64,000 nucleotides of DNA from JACCXG01 sp963750935 (GTDB taxonomy: Bacteria; Acidobacteriota; Vicinamibacteria; Vicinamibacterales; 2-12-FULL-66-21), in the NCBI GenBank assembly GCA_963750935.1, contig CAVVSR010000018.1, positions 124,001 to 188,000 of the forward strand, given 5' to 3'. Both the position numbers and the translations under genes were made by a program. The notes beneath the pieces are model-generated. The model searched no databases. It saw only the letters and a list, made by a program, of their open reading frames with translations, and was not told where the DNA came from. This document shows, in pieces, positions 29,911-37,937 of the stretch; within the stretch, counting starts at the first letter, position 1; each line of letters opens with the position of its first letter.

Positions 29911-30699
29911 ATGCGCCTCATGCTCGTCCTCTTCGCCGCCAGCCTCCTGTTTCAGCAGCCGCCGCGCATCTCTCCGATCCAGGACGGAGACCCGCACGGT
30001 GATCCGCCCTACCTGCTCGAGGATGGCTGGGAGCCGCTCCTGAACGGCACCGACCTCAGCGGCTGGAAGGCCTGCGACGCGACCGCCAAGAACGAGTGGT
30101 ACACGGCACGCGCCGTTCGCTACGAACGATACCTTGGCCCAACGCAGCTCAACGGCCGCCGGGCGCCTGGCGGCACGATGGTCAATGGCACCGGACGCAC
30201 CGCGAATCTGTGCACCGAGAAAGCGTTCGGCGACGTCGAGCTCTATCTCGAGTTCATGCTGGCGAAGGGATCGAACTCAGGCGTCTACCTGCAGGGACTC
30301 TACGAAGTGCAGATCTTCGACAGCTGGGGCGCGACCGATGGCATGCATACGTCGGACGCCGGCGCGATCTATCACAAGTGGATCAACGAAACCGGCGTCG
30401 GCGGATCGGCTCCGCTCGTGAACGCGTCGCGGCGTCCGGGCGAATGGCAGTCGTATCAGATCTGGTACCGCGCGCCGCGCTTCGACGCCGCCGGCAAGAA
30501 GACCGAGCCCGCGCGCTTCCAGCGCGTGCTCTTCAACGGCCAGGTCGTGCAGAAGGACGTCGACATCGACGGACCGACCCGCGCCCACCTGACGATTCCC
30601 GAGGCCGCGCAGAATCCGCTGATGCTGCAGGGCGATCACGGACCGGTCGCGTTCCGCAACATGTACGTCCGGCCGCTTCGCCCGCTGGTCACGCGCTGA
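29911..30699 (+). CDS. Secreted DUF1080 (3-keto-disaccharide hydrolase-like) protein
   Basis: 262 residues with a short signal peptide (MRLMLVLFAASLLFQ). The DUF1080 fold is recognised by WEPLLNGTDLSGWK, DVELYLEFMLAKGSNSGVYL, YEVQIFDSWG, RPGEWQSYQIWYRAPRF and a closing LQGDHGPVAFRNMYVRPL. This concanavalin-like domain is found in secreted proteins, some shown to cleave 3-keto-glycosides; no assay is implied here. Its 3' end overlaps the convergent DUF1080 gene by 11 bp. Confidence 0.88.
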   Translation: MRLMLVLFAASLLFQQPPRISPIQDGDPHGDPPYLLEDGWEPLLNGTDLSGWKACDATAKNEWYTARAVRYERYLGPTQLNGRRAPGGTMVNGTGRTANLCTEKAFGDVELYLEFMLAKGSNSGVYLQGLYEVQIFDSWGATDGMHTSDAGAIYHKWINETGVGGSAPLVNASRRPGEWQSYQIWYRAPRFDAAGKKTEPARFQRVLFNGQVVQKDVDIDGPTRAHLTIPEAAQNPLMLQGDHGPVAFRNMYVRPLRPLVTR

Positions 30700-31567
30700 C
30701 AGCTCCCGGAATCTCCTTGATCGGCCTGATCGCGATGTTCCGGTAGAACACCTCCGCCGCCTCCGACTGCAGCTGGATCCGTCCGCGCGTCAGCGGTTCC
30801 TCGCGACCGTCGACGCGCCGCCGCAGTCCCGAGAGCACCATCGCGGTGCGGCCGTTGACGACGTGCGCGCTGGTCTGGCCGACGCAGTAGAGATCGAGCG
30901 TGTTCCACTGGCCGTGCGGCTGCTCCGGCACCGGCGCCTTGACGATGCGGCGAGTGTGGCCGCGGACGATCGGGGCCCCCTTCGTGTAGGTGAGCTCCGT
31001 CTTCGGGTCGCCGGGCGTCCGGGCAACGCCTTCCGCATCGACGATCACGCCGGCCAGGCTGTAGAAGTCTCCGCAGTCGCCTTCCTGGATCTGGAACTCG
31101 AACGACTGCATCCAGAAGCCGTAGCTCGCGCCATGCGGGCCGACCGCGTGATAGCAGCAGCCGCTGTCGCGCAGCGCCTGCTCGCGGGGCGGCCATTTCC
31201 GCTCGCCCCACTTGAACTCGAACCGCAGGTGGTAGTGGTCGTATTCCTGGCGCGTCGTCAGCGCGCCGTAGATCTCGCCGGAGATCCGGATCGCCGGGGC
31301 GCCATCCGCCTGCACCACGGAGAACACGGCGCGCGGATCGTTGTCCACGCCGACCACGCCCGTGTATTCACCGTCGGCATTCTTCGGGATCGACGCCACG
31401 TCGGTCAGCTTGTGCGGCTTGCCGAGGAACGTCTCCCATCCCGTCAGGTCCTTGCCGTTGAAGAGCGGCGTCCACGATGCGGCAGACTGTGGCGCCTGCG
31501 CATTCGCGCGTGCCGTCAGGCCCATCGGTAGCGCCGCGAGCGCCCGCATCGCTGTCCTTCGGTTCAT
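30689..31567 (-). CDS. Second secreted DUF1080 protein
   Basis: 292 residues from ATG 31567 (MNRRTAMRALAALPMGLTAR), which looks like a Tat or Sec signal ending at ANA/QA. Family motifs are TPLFNGKDLTGWETF, EYDHYHLRFEFKWGERKW, FWMQSFEFQIQEGDCGDFY, GQWNTLDLYCVGQTSAHVVN and GRIQLQSEAAEVFYRNIAIR. It converges on and overlaps the other DUF1080 gene by 11 bp but is only distantly similar to it. Same presumed role: extracellular carbohydrate handling. An upstream in-frame ATG at 31588 is possible but less likely. Confidence 0.87.
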   Translation of the reverse strand: MNRRTAMRALAALPMGLTARANAQAPQSAASWTPLFNGKDLTGWETFLGKPHKLTDVASIPKNADGEYTGVVGVDNDPRAVFSVVQADGAPAIRISGEIYGALTTRQEYDHYHLRFEFKWGERKWPPREQALRDSGCCYHAVGPHGASYGFWMQSFEFQIQEGDCGDFYSLAGVIVDAEGVARTPGDPKTELTYTKGAPIVRGHTRRIVKAPVPEQPHGQWNTLDLYCVGQTSAHVVNGRTAMVLSGLRRRVDGREEPLTRGRIQLQSEAAEVFYRNIAIRPIKEIPGAVSA

Positions 31568-31610
31568 CGTCTTGTCTCCGCGCCGCATGCTATCCTCTCG
31601 CGCGGCTGCG

Positions 31611-31639
31611 TGCTACGTGCTACGTGCTACGTGCGAACG
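31611..31639. repeat. Heptad tandem repeat, unit TGCTACG
   Basis: Three perfect TGCTACG units plus a variant TGCGAACG lie between divergent genes (DUF1080 and the metallo-beta-lactamase). The period is 7 bp and the unit is unrelated to the CCCGCGT or CAACTCC arrays. Confidence 0.75.
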
Positions 31640-31702
31640 TGCTCGTCAACGCTAGCTCTAGTGCCGTAAACTCACTTCCGCTCGACTTGCTCCTGCCCTG
31701 CT

Positions 31703-32555
31703 ATGAAACTCTCGTTGCTCATCGTCGTGTCGTGTGCCCTCTTGCCGTCGGGTCAGACCGGCTCGAAGCTGCAGCCTGACCCGCCGATCAAGTGCCAGGA
31801 CTGCGACGCATGGAACGACCGGCGCGAACCCATGAAAGTGTTCGGCAATACATACGACGTCAGCCTTGCCGGGCTCGGCGCGGTGCTGATCACATCGGAC
31901 AAGGGACACATCCTGCTCGACGGCGGCCTGCCGCAATCGGCGGCCGTGATCGATGCGAGCATTCGCACGCTCGGGTTCCGCACCGAGGACGTCCGGCTGA
32001 TCGTGAACTCGCACGCGCACTACGATCACGCCGGCGGCATCGCGGCGATCCAGCGGCTGTCGGGCGCGACGGTGGCCGCCAGCGCGGCGGGCGCCCGTGC
32101 GCTCGAGCGGGGTGAGCCGACTCCTGACGATCCGCAGTTCGCGTTCGGCCCGACTGCGAACCGCTTCCCCGCCGTCAAGAACGTGCGCACCGTGGCCGAC
32201 GGCGAGGTCCTGCGCGTCGGCGAGCTCGCGATCACCGCGCACCTCACGCCAGGCCACACGCCGGGCAGCACGACGTGGAGCTGGCGCGCCTGCGAAGGGA
32301 CCCGCTGCGAGAACATCGTCTACGCGGACAGCCTCAATCCCGTGTCGGCGGATGGCTTCCGGTTCAGCGGCGACGGCAACACGCCGAGCCGGGTCGAGGA
32401 CTACCGCCGCAGCATCGCGAAAGTGGCCGCACTGCCCTGCGACCGGCTGCTCGGCCGTCCATCCGGTGTTAGCCGAAGGCAAGACCTGCAAGACCTACGC
32501 GGCCGACGGGCTGACAAAGCTCGAGCAGCGGTTGGCGCAGGAAAAACGCCGCTGA
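31703..32555 (+). CDS. Subclass-B3-like metallo-beta-lactamase fold protein, frameshifted before its last zinc ligand
   Basis: Starts at ATG 31703 with a signal peptide (MKLSLLIVVSCALLPSGQTG). Zinc ligands follow the B3 pattern: HAHYDH at 104-109, the histidine in GHTPGSTTW near 190, and a last histidine in AVHPVLAEGK. That last stretch is in a different frame from the rest: near 32453 an extra G changes LLAVHPVLAEGK into LLGRPSGV. Removing it restores the expected B3 ending (KTCKTYAADGLTKLEQRL, stop 32555, ~283 residues). Surrounding segments (LPQSAAVIDASI, SGATVAASAAGARALERGEP) are also B3-like. Likely a periplasmic lactamase or related hydrolase; real resistance is unproven. Confidence 0.82.
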
Positions 32556-32618
32556 AGCAGCGGCGCCCAGCCCATCTGTTATCATCACGCCTCCAATCTC
32601 ACCGACCCCGGAGGCCGG

Positions 32619-34151
32619 ATGATTTCGATCGGTTCGTTTGCGGCTCACCTTGCGCGCGGCGTCGCACCACTGCCTGCGCGAGCGTTGCTGCTCACCCTCG
32701 TGCTTGCTTTCTTCTCGACCCCGGCTCACGCCGCTGACAGGTGGATCGAGATCAAGAGCCCGAACGTGACCGTCATGACGGCCGGCGGCGCCGGCAGCGC
32801 ACGCACGCTCGCGTGGCAGCTCGAACAGATCCGCAGCGCCGTCGTGGCGATCCTGCCGTGGGCGCAGGTCGAGCTCGATCGCCCCTTCCTCGTGGTTGCC
32901 GTCGACTCCGAGCTGAAGATGCACCAGATTGTGCCGCAGTTCTGGGAGCGTGGCGGCAGCGTGCGCCCGGCCAGCGTCTGGGTGAGCGGGATCGATCGCC
33001 ACTACCTGGCGATCCGCACCGACATCGTCGCCGAAGACGACAGCTACAGTAATCCGCACCGCAGCGCCTACTTCTCGTACGTGGCGATGGTGCTGCAACA
33101 GAGCCTGCCCGCGGAGATGCCCCTCTGGTTCAGGCGTGGCCTCGCCGCGGTCCTGAGCAACACGATCGTGCGCGAGTCGCACCTGCTGGTGGGAACGCCG
33201 ATTCCCCAGAACCTGGTATACCTGCGCGAGCGGGTGCGTCTCAAGCTCCCGGCGCTGGTCGACATGCAGGCTGGAGCGCCCGAGCTCAAACAGCACGGCG
33301 GGCTGGAACGGTACGACGCGCAGGCGTGGGCGTTCGTCCACTTCCTGATGTTCGGCAACAGCGGCGCCCGGGCGCCGAAGATCAACGAGTTCTTCCGCAT
33401 GGTGACGTCCGGAACGGCGCCGGCCGCGGCGATGGCCGAGACCATCGGCAAGGTCGATCAGCTCGAGGCCGACTTCGTGATGTACGTCAACCGCAGCATC
33501 TTCAGCTTCGCCAAGATGGCCGCTGACGTGTCGGTGAAGCGCGACGGCTTCGTGCAGCGGCCGCTGACCACCGCCGAGTCGTCTTCGGCGCTGGCGCTGT
33601 TCCACACGTCGATGCGGCGGCCGGTGGAAGCGCGCGCCGCCATCGCGGAGGCGCGCACGGCCGACGCCGCGGCGCCGGACAGCCATCTCGCCGAAGGCAT
33701 TCAACTCGAGCGCGACGGCAAGCGGGAAGAGGCGCGTGCCGCGGTAGCGCGCGCGGTTGCCGGCGGCTCGACCAATGCGTACGCCCACTACACGCTTGCC
33801 CGCCTCAACTGGCAGCCGCGTCCGGACGCGGCCGGTCTGAAGGAACAGGAGACGCTGCTGGCGCGCGCGGTGGAGCTCAACCCGCGCTACGCCTACGCGC
33901 TGGCGCGGCTCGGGGAGATTCGCGCGATGGCCGGCGCCGCCGACGCGCTGAGTCTCGTCATCAAGGCCGTCAGGCTCGAGCCCAACGAGCCCGACCACCG
34001 TCTGACGGCGGCGCGAATCCTGTGGCGAATGGGCCAGCACGGCGAGGCGCTGAAAGCGGTGCAGGTCGCGCTCACGGTCGCGACGACCGAGGAGGAACGC
34101 GCCCGGGTGCGCGAGCTCCAGCAGGCGATCGAGCGCGACAAGGCGCGCTGA
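32619..34151 (+). CDS. Exported TPR protein with peptidase-MA-like N-terminal region
   Basis: 510 residues. A long signal region ends near FFSTPAHA. Residues ~40-290 resemble the DUF1570/peptidase-MA-like region found in TPR proteins (RWIEIKSPNVTVMTAGGAG, then LPLWFRRGLA-like MPLWFRRGLAAVLSNTIV), but the classical HExxH is not seen, so catalysis is doubtful. The C-terminal half has TPR-type helices: PVEARAAIAEARTADAAAPD, AVAGGSTNAYAHYTLARL and AVELNPRYAYALARLGEIR. It likely acts in the periplasm as a scaffold. It follows the metallo-beta-lactamase by 63 bp and may share its transcript. Confidence 0.78.
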   Translation: MISIGSFAAHLARGVAPLPARALLLTLVLAFFSTPAHAADRWIEIKSPNVTVMTAGGAGSARTLAWQLEQIRSAVVAILPWAQVELDRPFLVVAVDSELKMHQIVPQFWERGGSVRPASVWVSGIDRHYLAIRTDIVAEDDSYSNPHRSAYFSYVAMVLQQSLPAEMPLWFRRGLAAVLSNTIVRESHLLVGTPIPQNLVYLRERVRLKLPALVDMQAGAPELKQHGGLERYDAQAWAFVHFLMFGNSGARAPKINEFFRMVTSGTAPAAAMAETIGKVDQLEADFVMYVNRSIFSFAKMAADVSVKRDGFVQRPLTTAESSSALALFHTSMRRPVEARAAIAEARTADAAAPDSHLAEGIQLERDGKREEARAAVARAVAGGSTNAYAHYTLARLNWQPRPDAAGLKEQETLLARAVELNPRYAYALARLGEIRAMAGAADALSLVIKAVRLEPNEPDHRLTAARILWRMGQHGEALKAVQVALTVATTEEERARVRELQQAIERDKAR

Positions 34152-34161
34152 CCGCCGGACC

Positions 34162-34689
34162 TCACACGCCGTCGGGACTGCTCGTCACGATCCGGACGGT
34201 CGTCGCGATCTGACCGGCGTGTCGCTGGGTATGCTCCGCGGCGTGAAACAGCAGGCCGAGCACCGTCGACGGCATCTGGGCCCGGCCGACGCCGCGGAAC
34301 TCCAGCAGCATCGCGTCCGTCGTGCCGCGCAGCTGCGCGAGCGCGCGCTCGACTTGCTCGTCGAATGCCGCCACCAGCCGCGCCCCGACGTTCGGCGCCA
34401 GGTCCGGATGCTCCTCCGCCGCCAGCGCGGCGCGCTGATCCGCCGACAGACGCTCGCCGCGCGCATAGGTGAACAGGCGATCGAGGCTGCCCGCCGCATG
34501 ACGCAGGTGGAAGCCGATGGACCCGACGTTGCCCGGCCGCGCCCACAGCTGATCGGCCGTCAGCCCCGCCACCGCCGCCGTGATCTCTTCGCGGCACTGA
34601 AGTAACGCGTGCGCCACCGGCTGCAGGAGCGGCGGGATCCCGTCGATCGGACCGCGCAGCCAGACTTCCGGTTGGGTTTGAGTCGTCAT
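34162..34689 (-). CDS. DinB/YfiT-like four-helix metal-binding protein
   Basis: 175 residues from ATG 34689 (MTTQTQPEVWLRGPIDGIPP). The three metal-binding histidine positions of DinB-like proteins are apparent in GFHLRHAAGSLDRLF and FHAAEHTQRHAGQIATTV. Family members include thiol transferases (bacillithiol or mycothiol) and uncharacterised stress proteins. The exact reaction is unknown. It is transcribed divergently from the GNAT gene 51 bp away. Confidence 0.85.
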   Translation of the reverse strand: MTTQTQPEVWLRGPIDGIPPLLQPVAHALLQCREEITAAVAGLTADQLWARPGNVGSIGFHLRHAAGSLDRLFTYARGERLSADQRAALAAEEHPDLAPNVGARLVAAFDEQVERALAQLRGTTDAMLLEFRGVGRAQMPSTVLGLLFHAAEHTQRHAGQIATTVRIVTSSPDGV

Positions 34690-34740
34690 CTCTCGGGTAT
34701 TATTACCGCCGCCCATGACTGCCTGCAGGAGAACGTCCTC

Positions 34741-35256
34741 TTGAGCTCGAAGGCACAGCCCGGCCTGCGCGATGAAGCGCCAGCCGACTACGCGGCGATC
34801 CGCGCCGTGAACCTCGCGGCCTTCGGCGGCGCGGAGGAAGCGGATCTGATCGAGGCGCTCCGGCCGGAAGGCGCGGTGCTGTTGTCGCAGGTCGCCGTTC
34901 AGGACGGCCAGGTCGTCGGCCACATCCTGTTCAGCCGCATGTTCGTCGACACCGACGACGGGCCGATCGACGCCGTCGCGCTCGCGCCCGTCGCCGTGCT
35001 GCCGGCGGAGCAGCGAACCGGCATCGGCAGCGCGCTCATCCGATCAGGGCTCGACGCCCTCCGCCGGCGTGGCGAACGCATGGTGATCGTGGTCGGCCAC
35101 CCCGCCTACTATCCGCGCTTCGGCTTCTCCGCCGCGCTCGCGCACCCCCTCGACAGCCCGTTCCCCGGCGACGCGTTCATGGCCCTCGAGCTCGTCCCCG
35201 GCGCGCTCACCAACATTCGCGGCCGCGTGCGCTACAACAAGGCGTTCGGCTGCTAG
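34741..35256 (+). CDS. GNAT family N-acetyltransferase
   Basis: 171 residues. I chose the TTG at 34741 because CAGGAGAACG lies about 10 bp before it and the protein-like sequence starts here (LSSKAQPGLRDEAPADYAAI). The acetyl-CoA site is AVLPAEQRTGIGSALIRSGL (Q/RxxGxG/A motif), followed by VVGHPAYYPRFGFSAALAHP, which is typical of the YhbS-like GNAT group. It likely acetylates a small molecule. It is divergent from DinB. Confidence 0.87.
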   Translation: MSSKAQPGLRDEAPADYAAIRAVNLAAFGGAEEADLIEALRPEGAVLLSQVAVQDGQVVGHILFSRMFVDTDDGPIDAVALAPVAVLPAEQRTGIGSALIRSGLDALRRRGERMVIVVGHPAYYPRFGFSAALAHPLDSPFPGDAFMALELVPGALTNIRGRVRYNKAFGC

Positions 35257-35310
35257 CACCGAGCACCTCGCACTGAGCACCCAGCACCCAGCACCCAGCA
35301 CCAAGCACCT
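35255..35310. repeat. Heptad tandem repeat, unit AGCACCC
   Basis: About seven units of AGCACCC/AGCACCA/AGCACCT between the GNAT stop and the mutarotase gene. The period is 7 bp. The same unit appears twice more at 37540-37553. Confidence 0.8.
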
Positions 35311-35336
35311 GATCCTAATCGCGAGTACGATTCCGC

Positions 35337-36221
35337 ATGCTGCCCCTGCCCCCTTCGGTTCGGCTCGTGACCGGCAGTGGATCGCTGCCGCGGCTGGATG
35401 TCTCGACGCCGTTTGCCACGGCGCAGATCTACTTGCATGGCGCGCACGTGGCGGCGTGGCATCCGTCGCACACGGCTTCGCCGGTCCTGTGGCTGAGCGC
35501 AAAGAGTCTGTTCCAGCCGGACAAGCCAATCCGTGGCGGCGTGCCGATCTGTTTTCCCTGGTTCGGGCCGCTTGCCTCGGACACGCGCGCACCGGCGCAC
35601 GGGTTCGCGAGGCTCGCGGACTGGACGCTGACGCGCGCGATCGAGACGCCTGACGGCGCGGTCCGGCTCGCGCTGACGCTCGAGCCCGACGCGAACACCA
35701 CGGCCGTTTGGCCTTGCGCGTTCCGTCTCACCCACCGCATCGTCATCGGATCGCGCCTGACGATGACGCTGGAGATCGAGAACCCGCTGGCCGAGCCGCT
35801 CGTCTTCGAAGCGGCGCTGCACTCCTATTTCGCCGTCGAGGATATCGAGGCGGTCTCGATCGACGGCCTCGAGCGCGCGGCCTACATGGACAAGGTTGGC
35901 GGCCCGACCTGGCGGACGCAAGACGATGCGCCGATCCGGTTCGGGTCGGAGACCGACCGCGTCTATCTCGACACCAGCGCGGCGTGCGTGATCCGCGACG
36001 AGCGGCGGTCTCGCCGGATCAGGGTGTCGAAGGCCGGATCGCAGTCGACGATCGTCTGGAACCCATGGATCGACAAGGCGCGCGCGATGCCCGACTTCGG
36101 CGATCACGAGTGGCGCGAGATGGTGTGCGTCGAGACCGGCAACGTCGGCGACGCGGCGGTGCGGCTCGAGCCTGGCGGACGCCACGAGATGCAGGCCGAG
36201 ATCAGCGTTGAGCCGCTCTAA
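35337..36221 (+). CDS. D-hexose-6-phosphate mutarotase (YeaD-like)
   Basis: 294 residues of the aldose-1-epimerase fold. Markers: GAHVAAWHPSHTASPVLWLS, FQPDKPIRGGVPICFPWFGP, the catalytic-type histidines in APAHGFAR and ALHSYFAVEDI, and the general-base glutamate in EMVCVETGNVGDAAVRLEPG. These match the hexose-6-phosphate mutarotase group, which interconverts alpha and beta anomers of sugar phosphates in the cytoplasm. There is no signal peptide. A palindromic leader repeat follows immediately downstream. Confidence 0.9.
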   Translation: MLPLPPSVRLVTGSGSLPRLDVSTPFATAQIYLHGAHVAAWHPSHTASPVLWLSAKSLFQPDKPIRGGVPICFPWFGPLASDTRAPAHGFARLADWTLTRAIETPDGAVRLALTLEPDANTTAVWPCAFRLTHRIVIGSRLTMTLEIENPLAEPLVFEAALHSYFAVEDIEAVSIDGLERAAYMDKVGGPTWRTQDDAPIRFGSETDRVYLDTSAACVIRDERRSRRIRVSKAGSQSTIVWNPWIDKARAMPDFGDHEWREMVCVETGNVGDAAVRLEPGGRHEMQAEISVEPL

Positions 36222-36225
36222 GACA

Positions 36226-36339
36226 GAGACAAAAAGCCGTGTCAATTCCCAACTCCCAACGACCAACTCCCAAATTGGACCATTGGGAGTTGGAAGGTAA
36301 GGTTAGGGAGTTGACGTGTTGCGTTCTCAGCTACCTGCT
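36226..36339. repeat. Palindromic leader element, copy B
   Basis: Matches copy A (4659-4776): GAGACAAAAAGCCGTGTCAA, CCCAACTCCCAACGACCAAC, CCCAAATTGGAC, GGGAGTTGGA, GGGAGTTGACGTG, then TGCGTTCTCAGCTACCTGCT. The two halves are complementary and can form a hairpin. It starts 5 bp after the mutarotase stop and ends 19 bp before the MFS start codon, the same placement relative to a downstream gene as copy A. Confidence 0.75.
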
Positions 36340-36358
36340 AGATCGGCGCAGGCCGGGC

Positions 36359-37474
36359 ATGACCGCCGCGCGCCGCGCCACCAGCGCGATCTTTCTCGTC
36401 TGCGGCACAGCGACCTCGTGCTGGGCGCCGATGGTTCCGTTCGCGAAGACCCGGCTCGCGATCGACGAGGGCACGCTCGGGCTCATCCTGCTGGCGCTCG
36501 GCGGCGGCTCGGTCGTGGCCATGCCGATCGCGGGGATCGCCATCCACCGCTGGGGCAGCCGGCCGGTCATCACCCTGGCCAGCGTCATCGCCTGCGCGAT
36601 CCTGCCCTTGCTGGCGGCGCCGGCGTCGCCGCTGCTGCTCGCGGCCAGCCTGTTCGTCTTCGGAGCCGGCCTCGGCACGATGGACGTAGCCATGAACGCG
36701 CAGGCGATCGCCGTGCAGCACGCGATCGGACGGCCGATCATGTCGGGGTTCCACGCCCTGTTCAGCATCGGCGGCCTGGTCGGGGCGATCCTGCTCACGC
36801 TGCTGCTGCGCGGCGGACTGTCGCTGGGCGCGTCGGCGCTGCTGATGGCCGGGCTGCTCCTGATCGTCGCCCTGGTCCAGATCCCGGGGCTCCTGAGGGA
36901 TCGCGGCGCCGCGTCGGACACCACGTTCACGATCGTCCCGAGCTCACGCGTGCTGCTGCTCGGCGGGCTGTGCTTCATCTCGTTTCTCGCCGAGGGCGCG
37001 GTGCTCGACTGGAGCGCGGTCTTTCTGCGCGACCGGCAGGGCGTGGACATCTCGATCGCCGGCATCGGCTACGCGACGTTCTCGATTGCGATGGTCGCCG
37101 GACGGCTGACCGGAGATGACCTGGCCCACCGGTTCGGCGCCCTGCGCATGCTCGTCGCCGGCAGCGCCCTCGCCGCGGCGGGGTTCCTGGCCGTGGCGGT
37201 CAGCCCCAACACCGCGACCGCCCTCGCCGGCTTCATCGTGATCGGCCTCGGCGCGGCGAACATCGTGCCGCTGCTGTTCAGCGCATCGGGCCACGTCCCC
37301 AACGTCCCGCCCAGCCTGGCGCTGGCCACCGTCACGACCATCGCCTACGCCGGCCTGCTCCTCGGCCCGGCGCTGATCGGCTTCGTCGCCGACCTCACGA
37401 GCCTGCCCCTCGCCCTCGCCGTCGTCGCCGGCATGCTGGCGCTGATCCCGCTCACCGCGCGGCGGGTGGCGTAG
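36359..37474 (+). CDS. MFS transporter (YbjJ-like)
   Basis: 371 residues from ATG 36359 (MTAARRATSAIFLVCGTATS); upstream codons translate the palindromic repeat. There are about twelve hydrophobic helices. Loop motif GIAIHRWGSRPVITLASV is the MFS motif A region, and a second-half repeat reads DDLAHRFGALRMLVAGSALA. FGAGLGTMDVAMNAQAIAVQ and SGFHALFSIGGLVGA are typical of the YbjJ/sugar-efflux-like MFS group. The substrate is unknown. The preceding sugar-phosphate mutarotase hints at a sugar link but is separated by the repeat. Confidence 0.88.
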   Translation: MTAARRATSAIFLVCGTATSCWAPMVPFAKTRLAIDEGTLGLILLALGGGSVVAMPIAGIAIHRWGSRPVITLASVIACAILPLLAAPASPLLLAASLFVFGAGLGTMDVAMNAQAIAVQHAIGRPIMSGFHALFSIGGLVGAILLTLLLRGGLSLGASALLMAGLLLIVALVQIPGLLRDRGAASDTTFTIVPSSRVLLLGGLCFISFLAEGAVLDWSAVFLRDRQGVDISIAGIGYATFSIAMVAGRLTGDDLAHRFGALRMLVAGSALAAAGFLAVAVSPNTATALAGFIVIGLGAANIVPLLFSASGHVPNVPPSLALATVTTIAYAGLLLGPALIGFVADLTSLPLALAVVAGMLALIPLTARRVA

Positions 37475-37485
37475 GAGTCGTCAGC

Positions 37486-37553
37486 TTCCCGTTTCCCGCT
37501 TCCCGCTTCCCGCTTCCCGCTTGCCGCGCTACCGGGGCCAGCACCAAGCACCT
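37486..37553. repeat. Mixed heptad array: CCCGCTT followed by AGCACCA
   Basis: Five CCCGCTT-type units (37486-37523) are followed by two AGCACCA-type units (37540-37553), so two otherwise separate heptad families sit side by side downstream of the MFS gene. Confidence 0.75.
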
Positions 37554-37572
37554 AACCTTTTGCCACCGACTT

Positions 37573-37593
37573 ACGACTAACGCTGTTAGTCGT
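37573..37593. promoter_or_regulatory. Perfect 9-bp dyad upstream of padR: likely PadR operator
   Basis: ACGACTAAC, GCT, GTTAGTCGT forms a perfect inverted repeat ending 15 bp before the PadR start codon. Autoregulation by PadR is the natural reading. The other PadR gene (61848-62177) has a different palindrome in the same position. Confidence 0.7.
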
Positions 37594-37608
37594 AGAATCA
37601 GATCGCTC

Positions 37609-37935
37609 ATGGGCAAACACACGCTTCAGAACTTCGAGTTGCACGTGCTGCTGGCGATGCTGCGCGAGGGGGGCGAAACCTACAGCGTCCCGCTCGTGCT
37701 GTCGCTGGAACGGCGCATGGAACGGCCGGTCTCGCAGGCGGCGGTGTTCATCTCGCTCCGGCGTCTCGAGCGCAAGGGGTTCGTGCGCTCCAGGATGGAT
37801 GAGCCGGAGGCCGGCCGGGCTCGGCGGTATTTCGAGGTCACCCGCGAGGGGCTGGCGGCCGTCGAGGCCAACCGCATCGAGCACGCGCGCCTGTGGCGCG
37901 GACTGGACCGCGTGCTGCGGACCCGGAAGGCCTGA
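37609..37935 (+). CDS. PadR-family transcriptional regulator
   Basis: 108 residues of winged-helix type: LQNFELHVLLAMLREGGETY, a recognition-helix region VSQAAVFISLRRLERKGFVR, the wing RARRYFEVTREGLAAVE, and a short C-terminal dimer helix. This is the small PadR type that precedes ADOP permeases in Acidobacteriota. Its stop is 2 bp before the GTG of the ADOP gene, so they are one operon. A perfect dyad lies just upstream. The ligand is unknown. Confidence 0.9.
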   Translation: MGKHTLQNFELHVLLAMLREGGETYSVPLVLSLERRMERPVSQAAVFISLRRLERKGFVRSRMDEPEAGRARRYFEVTREGLAAVEANRIEHARLWRGLDRVLRTRKA

Positions 37936-37937
37936 TC

